Below are positions 54,045 through 63,900 of a stretch of DNA of 64,000 nt, piece after piece. This DNA comes from Saccharopolyspora_D taberi (GTDB lineage: Bacteria; Actinomycetota; Actinomycetes; Mycobacteriales; Pseudonocardiaceae): positions 62,001 to 126,000 of the forward strand of contig NZ_BAAAUX010000001.1 in the NCBI RefSeq assembly GCF_039534165.1. The letters run 5' to 3'. A program made the position numbers and the translations under genes. The notes under the pieces are model-generated. The model had not been told where the DNA came from and searched no databases. It saw only the letters and a list, made by a program, of their open reading frames with translations. Position 1 is the stretch's first letter. Each line of letters opens with the position of its first letter.

Positions 54045-57000
54045 TCACGTTCCGAGCTGGAACACGTAGAGGCCCGATTCGCCGACGACGGCGATCCGGG
54101 ACCTGTTCGGATGCCATGCCACCTGCTGCAAGGGGGAGTCCGTCCGCAACGCGGCGACGCAGTCGTGCGACGCTGTGTTCCACAGCCGGACGGTGCCGTC
54201 GTCGCCCGCGGTGGCGAGCAGGGTGCCGTCCGGGCTGATCGCGACGCTCCACACAGTGCCGCTGTGACCGGTCAAGGTGGCGCGGTGCGAACCGTCGGTG
54301 TTCCACACCCGCACCGTGCCATCGGCACCGCTGGACGCGAGCCAGGTGCGGTCCGGACTGATAGCCACGCTCCACGCAGCGCCGTCATGGCCGGTCAATG
54401 TGCCCAGATGATCACCTTCGGCGCTCCACAACCCGACCGCGCCGTCCCTGCTGGCGATGGCGAGCCAACCCCCGTCGGAGCTGACCGCCACGCCCAGCAC
54501 ACCTTCCCCACGGCCGGGGAGAGTCATGCGGAAACTGCCGTCGGTGTTCCACAACCCGACGTTTCCGCTCTCGTCGCCGATGGCGAGCCAGTCGCCGTCC
54601 GGGCTGAAAGCCGCGTTCCGGAGCGCGAGGTCGTGCCGGAGGACGATGGGATCCGAGTAGCTGCCGGTGTTCCACAGACAGGCGGTGCCGTAGAGGGTGC
54701 AAGCCGCCAGCCAGGCCCCGTCCGGGCCGAACTCCACATCCCACACAGTGCCTTCGAAATCGGTGATCGCAACGTGCGGATCGCCGTCGGCGTCCCACAC
54801 GACGATGCCGTCGTGACCGCCGGTGGCCAACCGGGTCCCGTCAGGGCTGAACGCCACGCACAGCTGCGAGGTGGGGTTGCCGATGGGGGTGTCAGCCGGG
54901 GCGTCCGCATCCCACATCCGCACGGTGCCGTCGTCGCTTCCGGTGGCAAGCCACTTCGCGTCCGGGCTGACGGCCAGGGAAAGCACGCTGCCGGTGTGGC
55001 CGGTCAGGGTTGCTCGTGGTGTGCCGTCCGCCTCCCAGATCCGGGCGGTGCGATCCCAGCTCCCGGTGGCCAGCCACGTCCCGTCCGGGCTGATCGCAAT
55101 GTCGGTCACGCCGCGTTCGTGCCCGCTGAGGACGCCTCGGAGGCTCCCGTCGGGAGACCACAGCCGTGCGGTGCCCTCGAATCCGCCCGTCGCGAGCCAC
55201 GTCCCGTCCGGGCTGATCGCCAGGGAAAGCACGCTCCGGTAGTGGCCGGTCAGATCGGCGCGAACGGTCCCGTCCGGGTTCCAGATCCGGGCGGTGCCGT
55301 CGTCGCACGCGGTGGCGATCCAGTCGCCGTCCGGACTGATCGCCACCACCCTGATCTGGTTGGTCTGGCCGACGATCGTGAGTTCGGTGTGGGCGACCAG
55401 AACGGCTCGGGGGCTGCCGTCCGCGCCCCAGAGCCGCACCGTGCCGTCGTCCCCTCCGGTTGCCAGCCAACTGCCGTCCGGACTGATCACCACCTGGCTC
55501 ACGGCACCGGAATGGCCGACGAGAACGGCTCGGGGCCGTCCGTCGACGTCCCACAACCGCACCGTGCCGTCGAAGCTTCTGGTTGCCAGCCACGTGCCGT
55601 CCGGGCTGATCGCCAGACCGGTCACCAGCTCGGTGTGGCCGATGAGGGTGGCAAGCAGCGAACCGTCGGCGTTCCACAGGCGAGCGGCGCGGTTGGCGCA
55701 GCCGATGGCCACCCAGCCGCCGTCTGGTGCGATCGCGGCACCCGTCACGACACCGCCGGTGCCCAACCAGGTCTTCCAGCCCGGACCCCGGATCGGACCA
55801 CCGTGTGCGGCAGCGTCGTCGGCGGCGAGGGTGGTTCCCGCGCTGTCGTCAACGTTCCACAGCCGGGCCGCGCCGCCCAGGCTGCTCGTGGCGAGCCAGG
55901 TGCCGTCCGGGCTGATGGCCAGCCCGGTCACGGCGCCGTCGTGGTGCAGGGCCCGGTGGAGGGCGGGGTGCGGGGCATCCGGCATGGGCCACGCGGGGAA
56001 CAGGTCGGGGCGGGGCGCGTCGAGAACCCAGTCGGCGAGTTCGGGATAGCCGTGCAGGCGGGACAGCAGGGTTGCACCCAGAGCACCGTTCGCGCCCGGG
56101 ATCGGGCGGAGCAGATGCGCGTTCTGCGTGATCGCGCGCCGAAGCGCTGCGGCCAACGTCCCCTCGACGTGGGCGAGATCCGCTTCCGCGGCGGTGGGGC
56201 CGTCGAGGCGGAGGACGGTCTCCAGCCACCGGAAGTCCGTTGCCACTGCGGTGAGTTCGTCGGTCAGGTCGGCGCCCCGGAGATGATGAGCGAGGTGGCG
56301 CCGCAGATACGGGTCGTCTTCGGCCAGATCCCACCACGCCGCCCCGGTTTCGCTGTGCCCCCGGAAGGAATCCAGCAGCGCGCGTTGGAACTCCCGCGCC
56401 TGGACTCCGACACGGTGGCGCAGGTACGCGCCGATCACGTCGTGCATGCCGAGCGCGGGAGTCGGACCGAGTTGGTAGCCCTGGACCAACGACAGCTCGT
56501 CCAGTTCGAAGCACAGCTGCTGCACTTCGTCGGGATCGAGACCGCCGGTGGCGCCCCAGTAGGTAACCAGCGTCTGCTCCGGGATGGCCACGTCCTCACC
56601 GAACACGGCCAGCTCCAGGAAACGTTCAAGCCAAGCCGGATTCGTCTCGGCCAGCTGCGACAGGCTGGCCTCCACGGTGGCCGCGACAGCGAGCCTGCGC
56701 TGATCGGCGCTGGTGACGTCCACCGCGGTCGGGCCCCGGTTGGCCAAGCGCTCGACCACCCGCCGCACGGAGTCGGCCACCGGCATCCCCCGCCGGACGT
56801 ACTGGCGCACAGCGCGGTTGGCCAACTGCAGCAACACCGGCCATCCACCCGTCGCCGCCAGCAGAGGCGCCACGTCCCCGGGGCTGACGTCCATCCCGCT
56901 TCCGAGCAGCGCCTCGGCCTGCGACGGCGTCATCGAGTCCACCGCCACCGACATCGCATCGGGAGGCAGCGCGCTGCGGACCCGCGTGGTGACCAGGCGC

Positions 57001-57596
57001 CGGCAGTTCGGCGCGCCGAGCAGGAACGGAGCCAGTTGCGAGGCCCACCAGACATCGTCGACGACCACCAGGAACCACCCACCGGCCAGCACCTCGCCGA
57101 GATGCTGCCCGGCCTGCTCCGGATCGGTGAACACCGGACGATGCCCGGACACCCGCGCCGACACGTCGTTTATGACACCGGCAAGCTCAGGCCCGTGCGT
57201 GTTGGCCCCGACGGTCACCCACAGCACCCCGTCGGAAAACCGGTCCGCCACCCGACGGTCCCGGCAGACCGAAGCCGCCAGCGTCGTTTTCCCGAAACCC
57301 CCTGCGCCTGCCACACCGACCAGCGCGACGGCCATCTCGTGCTCGGCCAACAACGACTCCACCACGCGCTCGGACAACTCCGGCCGCGGCACGAGGTGAT
57401 CCGGCAGCGGCGGCAGCGCCGACCCGACACCGAGCCCGCGCCGACCCGCTCCCACGTTCACGACGAGGTCGCCGTGGACCTGCCCGGCCTGGATCACGGC
57501 GTGCGCCTGACCACTGAACGTCTGATGCATACCGGCCGAGTGCGCCGCATCGCCTTGGCGCGAACTTTCCCCAGTGCGATCCACCAACGGCTCCAC
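54045..57596 (-). CDS. NB-ARC/WD40 STAND ATPase
   Basis: 1183-aa protein. A short N-terminal tag (HQTFSGQAHAVIQAGQVHGD, about 24-43) resembles the segment preceding the NB-ARC in many actinobacterial STAND proteins. Walker A GAGGFGKTT at 97-105 and Walker B LVVVDD near 176-181 mark the NTPase, followed by a helical winged region to about 590. Then about 15 WD40 repeats of the form SPDGTWLATGxDDGTVRLW run to the C-terminus, enough for two seven-bladed propellers. Such proteins sense ligands and may act in defence or signalling. Start uncertain (GTG 57596 or a little downstream). Confidence 0.85.
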   Translation of the reverse strand: MEPLVDRTGESSRQGDAAHSAGMHQTFSGQAHAVIQAGQVHGDLVVNVGAGRRGLGVGSALPPLPDHLVPRPELSERVVESLLAEHEMAVALVGVAGAGGFGKTTLAASVCRDRRVADRFSDGVLWVTVGANTHGPELAGVINDVSARVSGHRPVFTDPEQAGQHLGEVLAGGWFLVVVDDVWWASQLAPFLLGAPNCRRLVTTRVRSALPPDAMSVAVDSMTPSQAEALLGSGMDVSPGDVAPLLAATGGWPVLLQLANRAVRQYVRRGMPVADSVRRVVERLANRGPTAVDVTSADQRRLAVAATVEASLSQLAETNPAWLERFLELAVFGEDVAIPEQTLVTYWGATGGLDPDEVQQLCFELDELSLVQGYQLGPTPALGMHDVIGAYLRHRVGVQAREFQRALLDSFRGHSETGAAWWDLAEDDPYLRRHLAHHLRGADLTDELTAVATDFRWLETVLRLDGPTAAEADLAHVEGTLAAALRRAITQNAHLLRPIPGANGALGATLLSRLHGYPELADWVLDAPRPDLFPAWPMPDAPHPALHRALHHDGAVTGLAISPDGTWLATSSLGGAARLWNVDDSAGTTLAADDAAAHGGPIRGPGWKTWLGTGGVVTGAAIAPDGGWVAIGCANRAARLWNADGSLLATLIGHTELVTGLAISPDGTWLATRSFDGTVRLWDVDGRPRAVLVGHSGAVSQVVISPDGSWLATGGDDGTVRLWGADGSPRAVLVAHTELTIVGQTNQIRVVAISPDGDWIATACDDGTARIWNPDGTVRADLTGHYRSVLSLAISPDGTWLATGGFEGTARLWSPDGSLRGVLSGHERGVTDIAISPDGTWLATGSWDRTARIWEADGTPRATLTGHTGSVLSLAVSPDAKWLATGSDDGTVRMWDADAPADTPIGNPTSQLCVAFSPDGTRLATGGHDGIVVWDADGDPHVAITDFEGTVWDVEFGPDGAWLAACTLYGTACLWNTGSYSDPIVLRHDLALRNAAFSPDGDWLAIGDESGNVGLWNTDGSFRMTLPGRGEGVLGVAVSSDGGWLAIASRDGAVGLWSAEGDHLGTLTGHDGAAWSVAISPDRTWLASSGADGTVRVWNTDGSHRATLTGHSGTVWSVAISPDGTLLATAGDDGTVRLWNTASHDCVAALRTDSPLQQVAWHPNRSRIAVVGESGLYVFQLGT

Positions 57597-57770
57597 CTCC
57601 CTCCATCGATCCGCACAGTGTGCTCGACACGGCTGGGCAGCGGTGGGCGATCCAGCGGGCCACCCAGCTCACAATCGCTCTTGGCAACGGAGCACCGCAT
57701 GACCTTCGCAGGATGCCAGTTCACTTGATGCAGCTTGGTCCCGAACCAGCTGGACGCCGGTAGCCCAGCC

Positions 57771-58103
57771 TCAACGGCCTATGACCGTGGCGCCTTTTGC
57801 GACGAGATTGGAGATGATCAGTCCGGTGTCGGTGAGGGCAGAGGCTGTGAAAATGGTGTAATCCAGCTTGGCTGCCGAGATTGGGGTTCCGCTGAAGCGG
57901 ACCCCGCGGAAATCGAAGAAGGTGAGTGTCCGGGAGGTTTCGCGTGCGAAGGTGGCCAGCACGTTGACCACCGAAGGGTGATCGGGTGGAGAGTAGCGGG
58001 CGATGCGTTCGAGGGCGTAGATGCCACCTAGACGCTCGCTCTGGTTGCGCGTGCTTTCGAGGGTGGCCTGCGCGGATTGGTACTGCGGGATTGCGAAGGC
58101 CAA
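57771..58103 (-). pseudogene. Fragment related to pentapeptide-repeat membrane proteins
   Basis: 110 residues with SERLGGIYALERIARYSPPDHPSVVNVL, the block that follows the membrane helices in actinobacterial pentapeptide-repeat proteins. Only one or two pentapeptide-like units (FRGVRFSGTPIS, AKLDYTIF) remain and the N-terminal membrane part is cut short. Probably a decayed gene between the STAND gene and the PIWI-RE gene. Confidence 0.55.
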
Positions 58104-58267
58104 GGTGATCAGCGCGGCCGATTCGTCCCTGCTACCGGCGGCCTTCGACAGTGTTGACCACCTGCCAAGCGACGTACGACTAACCTTGCCAGGCGCGCTG
58201 GCCGCCCGAGCTGGGGTCGACTCGTCGCTTTACCCCGGCTGTGCCCGTTCATGGCCTCACCGCGGGA

Positions 58268-60991
58268 TCACCGTCCTGTCTCGAGGGGCGATTCGGAACC
58301 GAACGCCCCAGTTGGCCCTGACGAGGTCCTTTGAGATGTCGTCACCGCGCCCGCGCTGGCCCCTTGGTCATCCGGCGGAGCCTCCAGTGCATACTCCTCG
58401 GCGAGTGCAGCCAGGTGCAGCGGAAGCGGGAGACCGAGCGGTACGTAGTCGTCAGCATGGCGGAGCTGGTGTGCCAACGTCGCCCACACCAGAGGCGTGT
58501 CGGCAGAGTGCCCGTGCGTTTCCGCTTCGACCAAGGGCTCTGATCGACACCCAAGCACCACGATCTCGCGGTACTCCGGATTCCACCCGGGAATCGTCGG
58601 CGAAGTCGGCCCTTCCGCGTACTTGACCGCCTGCTTCGGTCTCACTCCCTGCTTTGATACCTCCGTGACGCTCATGAAAACGCGATTGTCCGCCGTTGCG
58701 TTCCTCGGCTGCCACAGTCCGCTCGCGAACCCGGCGATCCGGTCGTCCGCGCGGGGCGCGTACCACTGCGGCACCTCATCCCGGTTGCCGGCATCACGGA
58801 TCTGGACCAACCGCAGGTCCGGCCCGTACAGCCCGAGCCGCTGCGGAGGGTCGTCGCCGAACGCGAGCATGTCGCGAACAACGCGCTGATTGGTTAGCCA
58901 CGGCCACGAACTGCGCATGTTGGCCGCTTGAACCATGACCAGCGTGGGAGTATCGCGCACCTGGTAGAGGATCGCCCGGATCCGCTCCTGGGCGTGCACC
59001 TGCTGTTCCTGTCGAGTCATCCATTCTCTGCCCCAGCCAGCCGCGTCGGATTCTTCGGAACGTGCCAGCTGCAACAGAAGCTTGGGATAGGGGATCCAGT
59101 CCTTGCTCAGATCGTCCCACGCCTCGACGCGGTAGGTGCCTTCGTCCAGGCGATGGCGCACTGCGATCAGTACTTGCCGTCCTCGCCGCCCCGAAGTGAA
59201 GGACTTCTTCCGTGCCATCCACATCCCGACGTACTGGAGGTTCGCAGGAACGTCCACGTCAAGTCGGTGATGCGGGGTGATGACCGCGCCGAGCTGCCGA
59301 AGTCCATCGAGAACGGCTGACTTGGCCCGTTCGGAAAGGTTCTCCTCCCCGGGAGTGATGAACTGCGTGACTCGATGTGCGTCCGCGCATCCCAACCGAA
59401 CGGCAGTCTTCGGGTCCTGGTCGCTGCCGAACATGTCGGCGTTGCGCAGCTCCACGAGTGTGAGCCCGACTGGTGCCCCCAGCGGCACGGAACCGAAGTG
59501 AGCATGGATCTCCGAGCGCCGCTGCTCGACCGCGAGCGCGATCGCCTCCGCACGTTCCCGTCGGCTCAGGCCCGACGCCACCCGCAATTCGGCCGGGATC
59601 GAGGCCCACTGCGAAGTCCGGACGTGCACCGTCAGACCACCGACCCGCCACTCGAACTCCGTTCCTTCGAGGCCGCCGGTCGGTGGGAGCCCGAGCAACG
59701 AGCACACGGCTTTGAGCAGTGCGCGTTTGACGTACTCGTGCTCGAACCGGATGTCGATGACCAGTGGGTCACCTCGAACGGCCGCCGATACCGCAGCTCT
59801 GCGGTCTTGGACCTTCCTTCTGTCCGGATCGGTCCGGGACACCGACAACTGGGGCTTCGTCCGCCGCGTCGCCCGGATGAGATCAGGGGCCCGGACGAAT
59901 TCGGGACTCAGCACCTCTTCGACCCAGCTGTCGATCATCGACCGTTCCACCGGAAGCAGCCCCACGCCGACCTCGTGGTCGGCTTGGAGCGTGGTGCTGT
60001 GCACGAGCCACGCAGTGACTCCACGGGCGTCATGCCGCCACCGGTCCGGCTCGGCTAGGAGTTCCTCCGCGGAGGGCAACGAAAGCCGAACAGGGAGGTG
60101 GGGCAACAACCGGGCGAGGCTGTTGCGCGCCCAGTCCACTCGTCGCTGCTGTCTGTCGTAGCCCACGCGGTTTGCGATCAGACGTGGCACTCCCGGTGAC
60201 CGCAGCGGGTCGGGAAGTGGTATCTGGAGGTACGCGGTGATTCCCCGGTCACGGAGTTTCACCGGTTCACCGGAGATCCACCGGCGCACACCACTGGTCA
60301 CGTGCAGGCGGAACGCGCTGGTGAACGGAACTGTCTGTACCGAGATCCGCAACCGCAGCGAGTGGTACCAGTCCTTTCCCTTGGCTCGGTGTGCACGCGG
60401 CGGCCATGACACAAGTTCCACCTGGTCTCTGCTCGTGACCACTCGGAAGGACAGCTCGGCACCCCGGAAACGGTAGGTGGAACTGGCAAGACGGGCGGCA
60501 GCGAACTCGGGCAGGAGTTGGTAGAGCCGGGGATCCGGGCGCGCTGTTCCCCCCTCGGTCAGGGTTGCGGCCGCCAGATCCACCTCCGTCCGCGACCATG
60601 TCGGCACTGCGTCCGCGAGGCCATCCACGAGGTGGGCGATGGTGTCGTCGTCAAACTCCTCGGCGCCTCGCCCGCGTGTGAGCAGATCGCGGACCCAGGT
60701 CTCCAAGAGGATGGCGAGCACGTCATCGGAGGGCGGATCCGTCGTGTACAGCCAGGGGTTGTTCGGGTCGGCGGTCGCGCCTCTCGCGGCGATCAACTCC
60801 GGTGTTGAAGCGCGGAGCAGCGCATTGAAGGCATCGATGGGCAGGTTGCGCTGCTCACGTCCGCGCGTGAACGTTCGCTGATAGGCCGAGACCAACTCTC
60901 GGCGCCAGCGTTCGGAGAACTCGATCGTCCGGAAGGTATGGGCTAGCGGCTGCACGGGTTCGTACGCGGCGACGCGGATAAGCGGATTCAT
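58268..60991 (-). CDS. pPIWI_RE module protein (RNase H/PIWI-like, prokaryotic Argonaute relative)
   Basis: 907-aa protein. The N-terminal 400 residues fit the pPIWI_RE_X-like region of the family. The last 450 residues look like an RNase-H/PIWI fold: AVRLGCADAHRVTQFI, a long central part QYVGMWMARKKSFTSGRRGRQVL, and DDRIAGFASGLWQPRNATADNRVFMSVTEVSKQGVR (given as a span) before the end. The match is by overall plan and by its operon with a DinG-type helicase, the known partner in the three-gene pPIWI_RE islands. ATG 60991 lies 2 nt after the helicase stop. Predicted DNA/RNA-guided conflict role. Confidence 0.72.
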   Translation of the reverse strand: MNPLIRVAAYEPVQPLAHTFRTIEFSERWRRELVSAYQRTFTRGREQRNLPIDAFNALLRASTPELIAARGATADPNNPWLYTTDPPSDDVLAILLETWVRDLLTRGRGAEEFDDDTIAHLVDGLADAVPTWSRTEVDLAAATLTEGGTARPDPRLYQLLPEFAAARLASSTYRFRGAELSFRVVTSRDQVELVSWPPRAHRAKGKDWYHSLRLRISVQTVPFTSAFRLHVTSGVRRWISGEPVKLRDRGITAYLQIPLPDPLRSPGVPRLIANRVGYDRQQRRVDWARNSLARLLPHLPVRLSLPSAEELLAEPDRWRHDARGVTAWLVHSTTLQADHEVGVGLLPVERSMIDSWVEEVLSPEFVRAPDLIRATRRTKPQLSVSRTDPDRRKVQDRRAAVSAAVRGDPLVIDIRFEHEYVKRALLKAVCSLLGLPPTGGLEGTEFEWRVGGLTVHVRTSQWASIPAELRVASGLSRRERAEAIALAVEQRRSEIHAHFGSVPLGAPVGLTLVELRNADMFGSDQDPKTAVRLGCADAHRVTQFITPGEENLSERAKSAVLDGLRQLGAVITPHHRLDVDVPANLQYVGMWMARKKSFTSGRRGRQVLIAVRHRLDEGTYRVEAWDDLSKDWIPYPKLLLQLARSEESDAAGWGREWMTRQEQQVHAQERIRAILYQVRDTPTLVMVQAANMRSSWPWLTNQRVVRDMLAFGDDPPQRLGLYGPDLRLVQIRDAGNRDEVPQWYAPRADDRIAGFASGLWQPRNATADNRVFMSVTEVSKQGVRPKQAVKYAEGPTSPTIPGWNPEYREIVVLGCRSEPLVEAETHGHSADTPLVWATLAHQLRHADDYVPLGLPLPLHLAALAEEYALEAPPDDQGASAGAVTTSQRTSSGPTGAFGSESPLETGR

Positions 60992-60993
60992 GG

Positions 60994-63900
60994 TTACCGA
61001 TGCTTCCTCGCTTCTTCGGCCAGCCAGCTACCGAGCGCTGACCACAGCGGTTTGTACAGTTCGTGCACGAGTTGCCGCTCGTGCGACGGAATCGTGGAAG
61101 AGCCTTCAGCAGAATCCGAGCAGTGCTTGTCGAGTACCGCGTGCATGCTCAACAGCAGGCTTGACTCCTCGGTTTCGAGATCCGGCCTACCCTCGGCCGT
61201 GTTTGGCGCGAACGCCGCATCAACGAACGTGACACGGGCGTGCACGCCTCCGCGAACGAGCCGCCCGATGACCTGCCAGATGACCACGAGCATGTCCCAG
61301 GTGACCGACTCGCGGTCATCGCCGAGCCATTTCCAGGCCAAGCTCCGGCGGAGCACCCGCCTCCACTCGTTCCTGGCTTCGCGCCGGAACCGGAGGCCAG
61401 CGTCGTCAAGGGAACCAGTCGTGGTGACCCACTCGTTGAAGCGTCCGTCCCTCTGAACGCGGATGGACCAGTCGTTGATCGCGTGCACGGCAAGGATCAG
61501 GTCGTCCGGTCGAGGGTTTGGCCGCGCGAGGAAGTAGACGGACCCAATCGCCGCGGTGTGCGCCTCGTTGAGGATGTTGTGCCCGCGTTCGACCGCCAAC
61601 AGTGGTGCGACCAGGAGGTCCGCGCTTGTGTCGGCGAGCGTTTCGACGTCGCCGCGGCGCAGCACGCCCGCCCGGTCGGTAGATGCGACCCCGATCTCGG
61701 CATCGTCCGCAACAAGCCGCAGAACTCGGCCACGCCATCGCTGAATCGAGTGCAGCTTGTCAGCCACTTGCTCCGCCTCGTCATAGCTGCCGACGAGAAG
61801 GAGGATTCGGTGCCTGTCATCATCAGCGATGTCGGCCAGCTCTTCTTGAAGTGCACTTACGCCGTTGCTCCCTGGACCACCGAGTTCGAAGGCGATCTGC
61901 TTCAACGCTTCGATGCGGGCGTCCGGGTTCTCGGTACCCGAGATGTAGATCGGCCCCATGCCGGAATCCACCGGCTGGAACCGGAAGACGCTCGCGCCAA
62001 TCCGTTCGATGTCCCCTGGCGGCGGCGCCAACAATGCTCCGACCGCAACGTCCACGTGGTATCGCGTCGACGCCCCTGCCCAGCTGCTGCCGGACATCAA
62101 CAACACGTTGGGGCTCTTCTTGCCGTCTGCATCCGGCATCAACCGCATCGCCTGGAACAGCTTCCGACCCACTCCGACGCACTGGAAGAACTGCAACTCA
62201 CCACTGTGGAATCCGCCGTGGTCCGGGTCGTCGGCGTGGAACTGGAAGCCGAGCACGTTGCCCATCGGCGATTCGGGCACGACGGGGCCGTAGTCGTACG
62301 GCTTCCTGTACAGCTGGTTGAACTCCAGGTTCAGCGCCGTTTCCACGCGCGGCCACATCGCGGTCATAAGCGAAAGCTTGGGTTCGAGTGCGGCTAGTAC
62401 CAGCGTGAACTCGAACCTGGGCGCCCACACGTCCAGCAGCGAGCCCGCCGACGGGGAGTGCTCCAGCTTCAACAGGTTGGCCAGCTTGCTCCTCAGCTCC
62501 GTGCGAGCTCTGCGCAATGACGTGGTGTGCAGCAGTTCCATGGTTAGGCGCACCAGGTCTCCGTCAGGGGCAGCCCGGTCGGCACGATCTCCGAACGGGT
62601 TGTCGCGGAAGCGATCGAGCACGCCCCGTAGCACCTGCCTCGGTTCCGCGTCCGGATCCTTGTCCTCTGGTGATTCGGGTGCTGGGTACCGATCCAGTAT
62701 CAGCTTCTGCTGCAGGCTCCAAGCGCTGAAGTGACCGGAGCGCAACCACTTCCGGATCTCGTGCCGTTGCACCAAAAGCCCGTAGAGCCGGTCTGTCGCG
62801 AGCGTGGCCGTGCTGACCGCCGCCGACCAGTTCTGGACGTCGCTGTCGGACAGTTGCACCCGTCCGCGATTGGCGAGTTCCCGGATCTTGTGCGCGCTGA
62901 CCTGGTCCAGCCACGAGCTGCTGCCTCGCCCTACCAACGTCACCGCCGGAGCGAACAGTTGGTCGAACTGGATCTGGGCCTTGTCTGCCTCGTCCACCAG
63001 GACCAGATCACTCCGCCTGCACGCCAGCTCCAGATACCGGATCCGCTCGGCGTTCTGCGGCCACGGCACCGAGGCGTCGACCAGGCCCGGCGGTGTCGCG
63101 AGCCAGACATCGGCCTGCAGGAGCTCGCGTGCTCCGTGGTGGCGTGGGCAGCTGGACCAGTACGGGCAGACCACACGCTGTCTGGAAATCCGGACGACGT
63201 CGTCTTCGTCGACCCATTCCTGCCGGTCTCTGGTCCGCAGCGACGCGCACGGTACCTCGTTGTTGGTGAGTGGTTCTTCACCATCCCGCAGGGTGTTCAA
63301 CACGCATGCGGTGCTGAGGTAGTCGAAGCTGGGATCGTTGTGCGCGAGCAGATTCTCCCTGCCGCGCCCCGCCAACCGTCGGTGCAGACGTTGAGCATGA
63401 CGCATTCTGTTGGAGATTCCGATGACCGGAGCCGGATGGCAGCCGTGCAACCGGAGAAGCTCGACGAGCTTCAGCATCTCTGCGACGTCGCTCAGCACGA
63501 CGGTCACGCGCAGTCCCAGTTTGCGCACGCAATGCACCGTGAGTACGTCGCGGAGGGTGCTCTTCCCCGCGCCTACGATGCCGAGCAAGTGCTGGATACC
63601 GTCAACGGTGAGTACGGCGTCCTCGCCGTTGTCGACGTATCGGTCGCCCATCCGCGTGTACAGACCGGATTTTCGGAGCCGTCCCTCCCAGTCCGCCCAC
63701 TTGCGTTGATCCATCTCTCTCGCGGTCACCAGCAAGTCCGCTTTGCGGACCGAGAGGGGTCGGCCACTTTCGCGCAATGGCTCGTCGATCCGGTGTCCCT
63801 CCGGCCGCGGCAGGCCAACTTCGGGAAGATCGACACTGGTGATCTCCTGACCCTGGCTGAAGAAGTGGAGTCCCGACCCCGCCATCGGCAGCTGGTCTCC

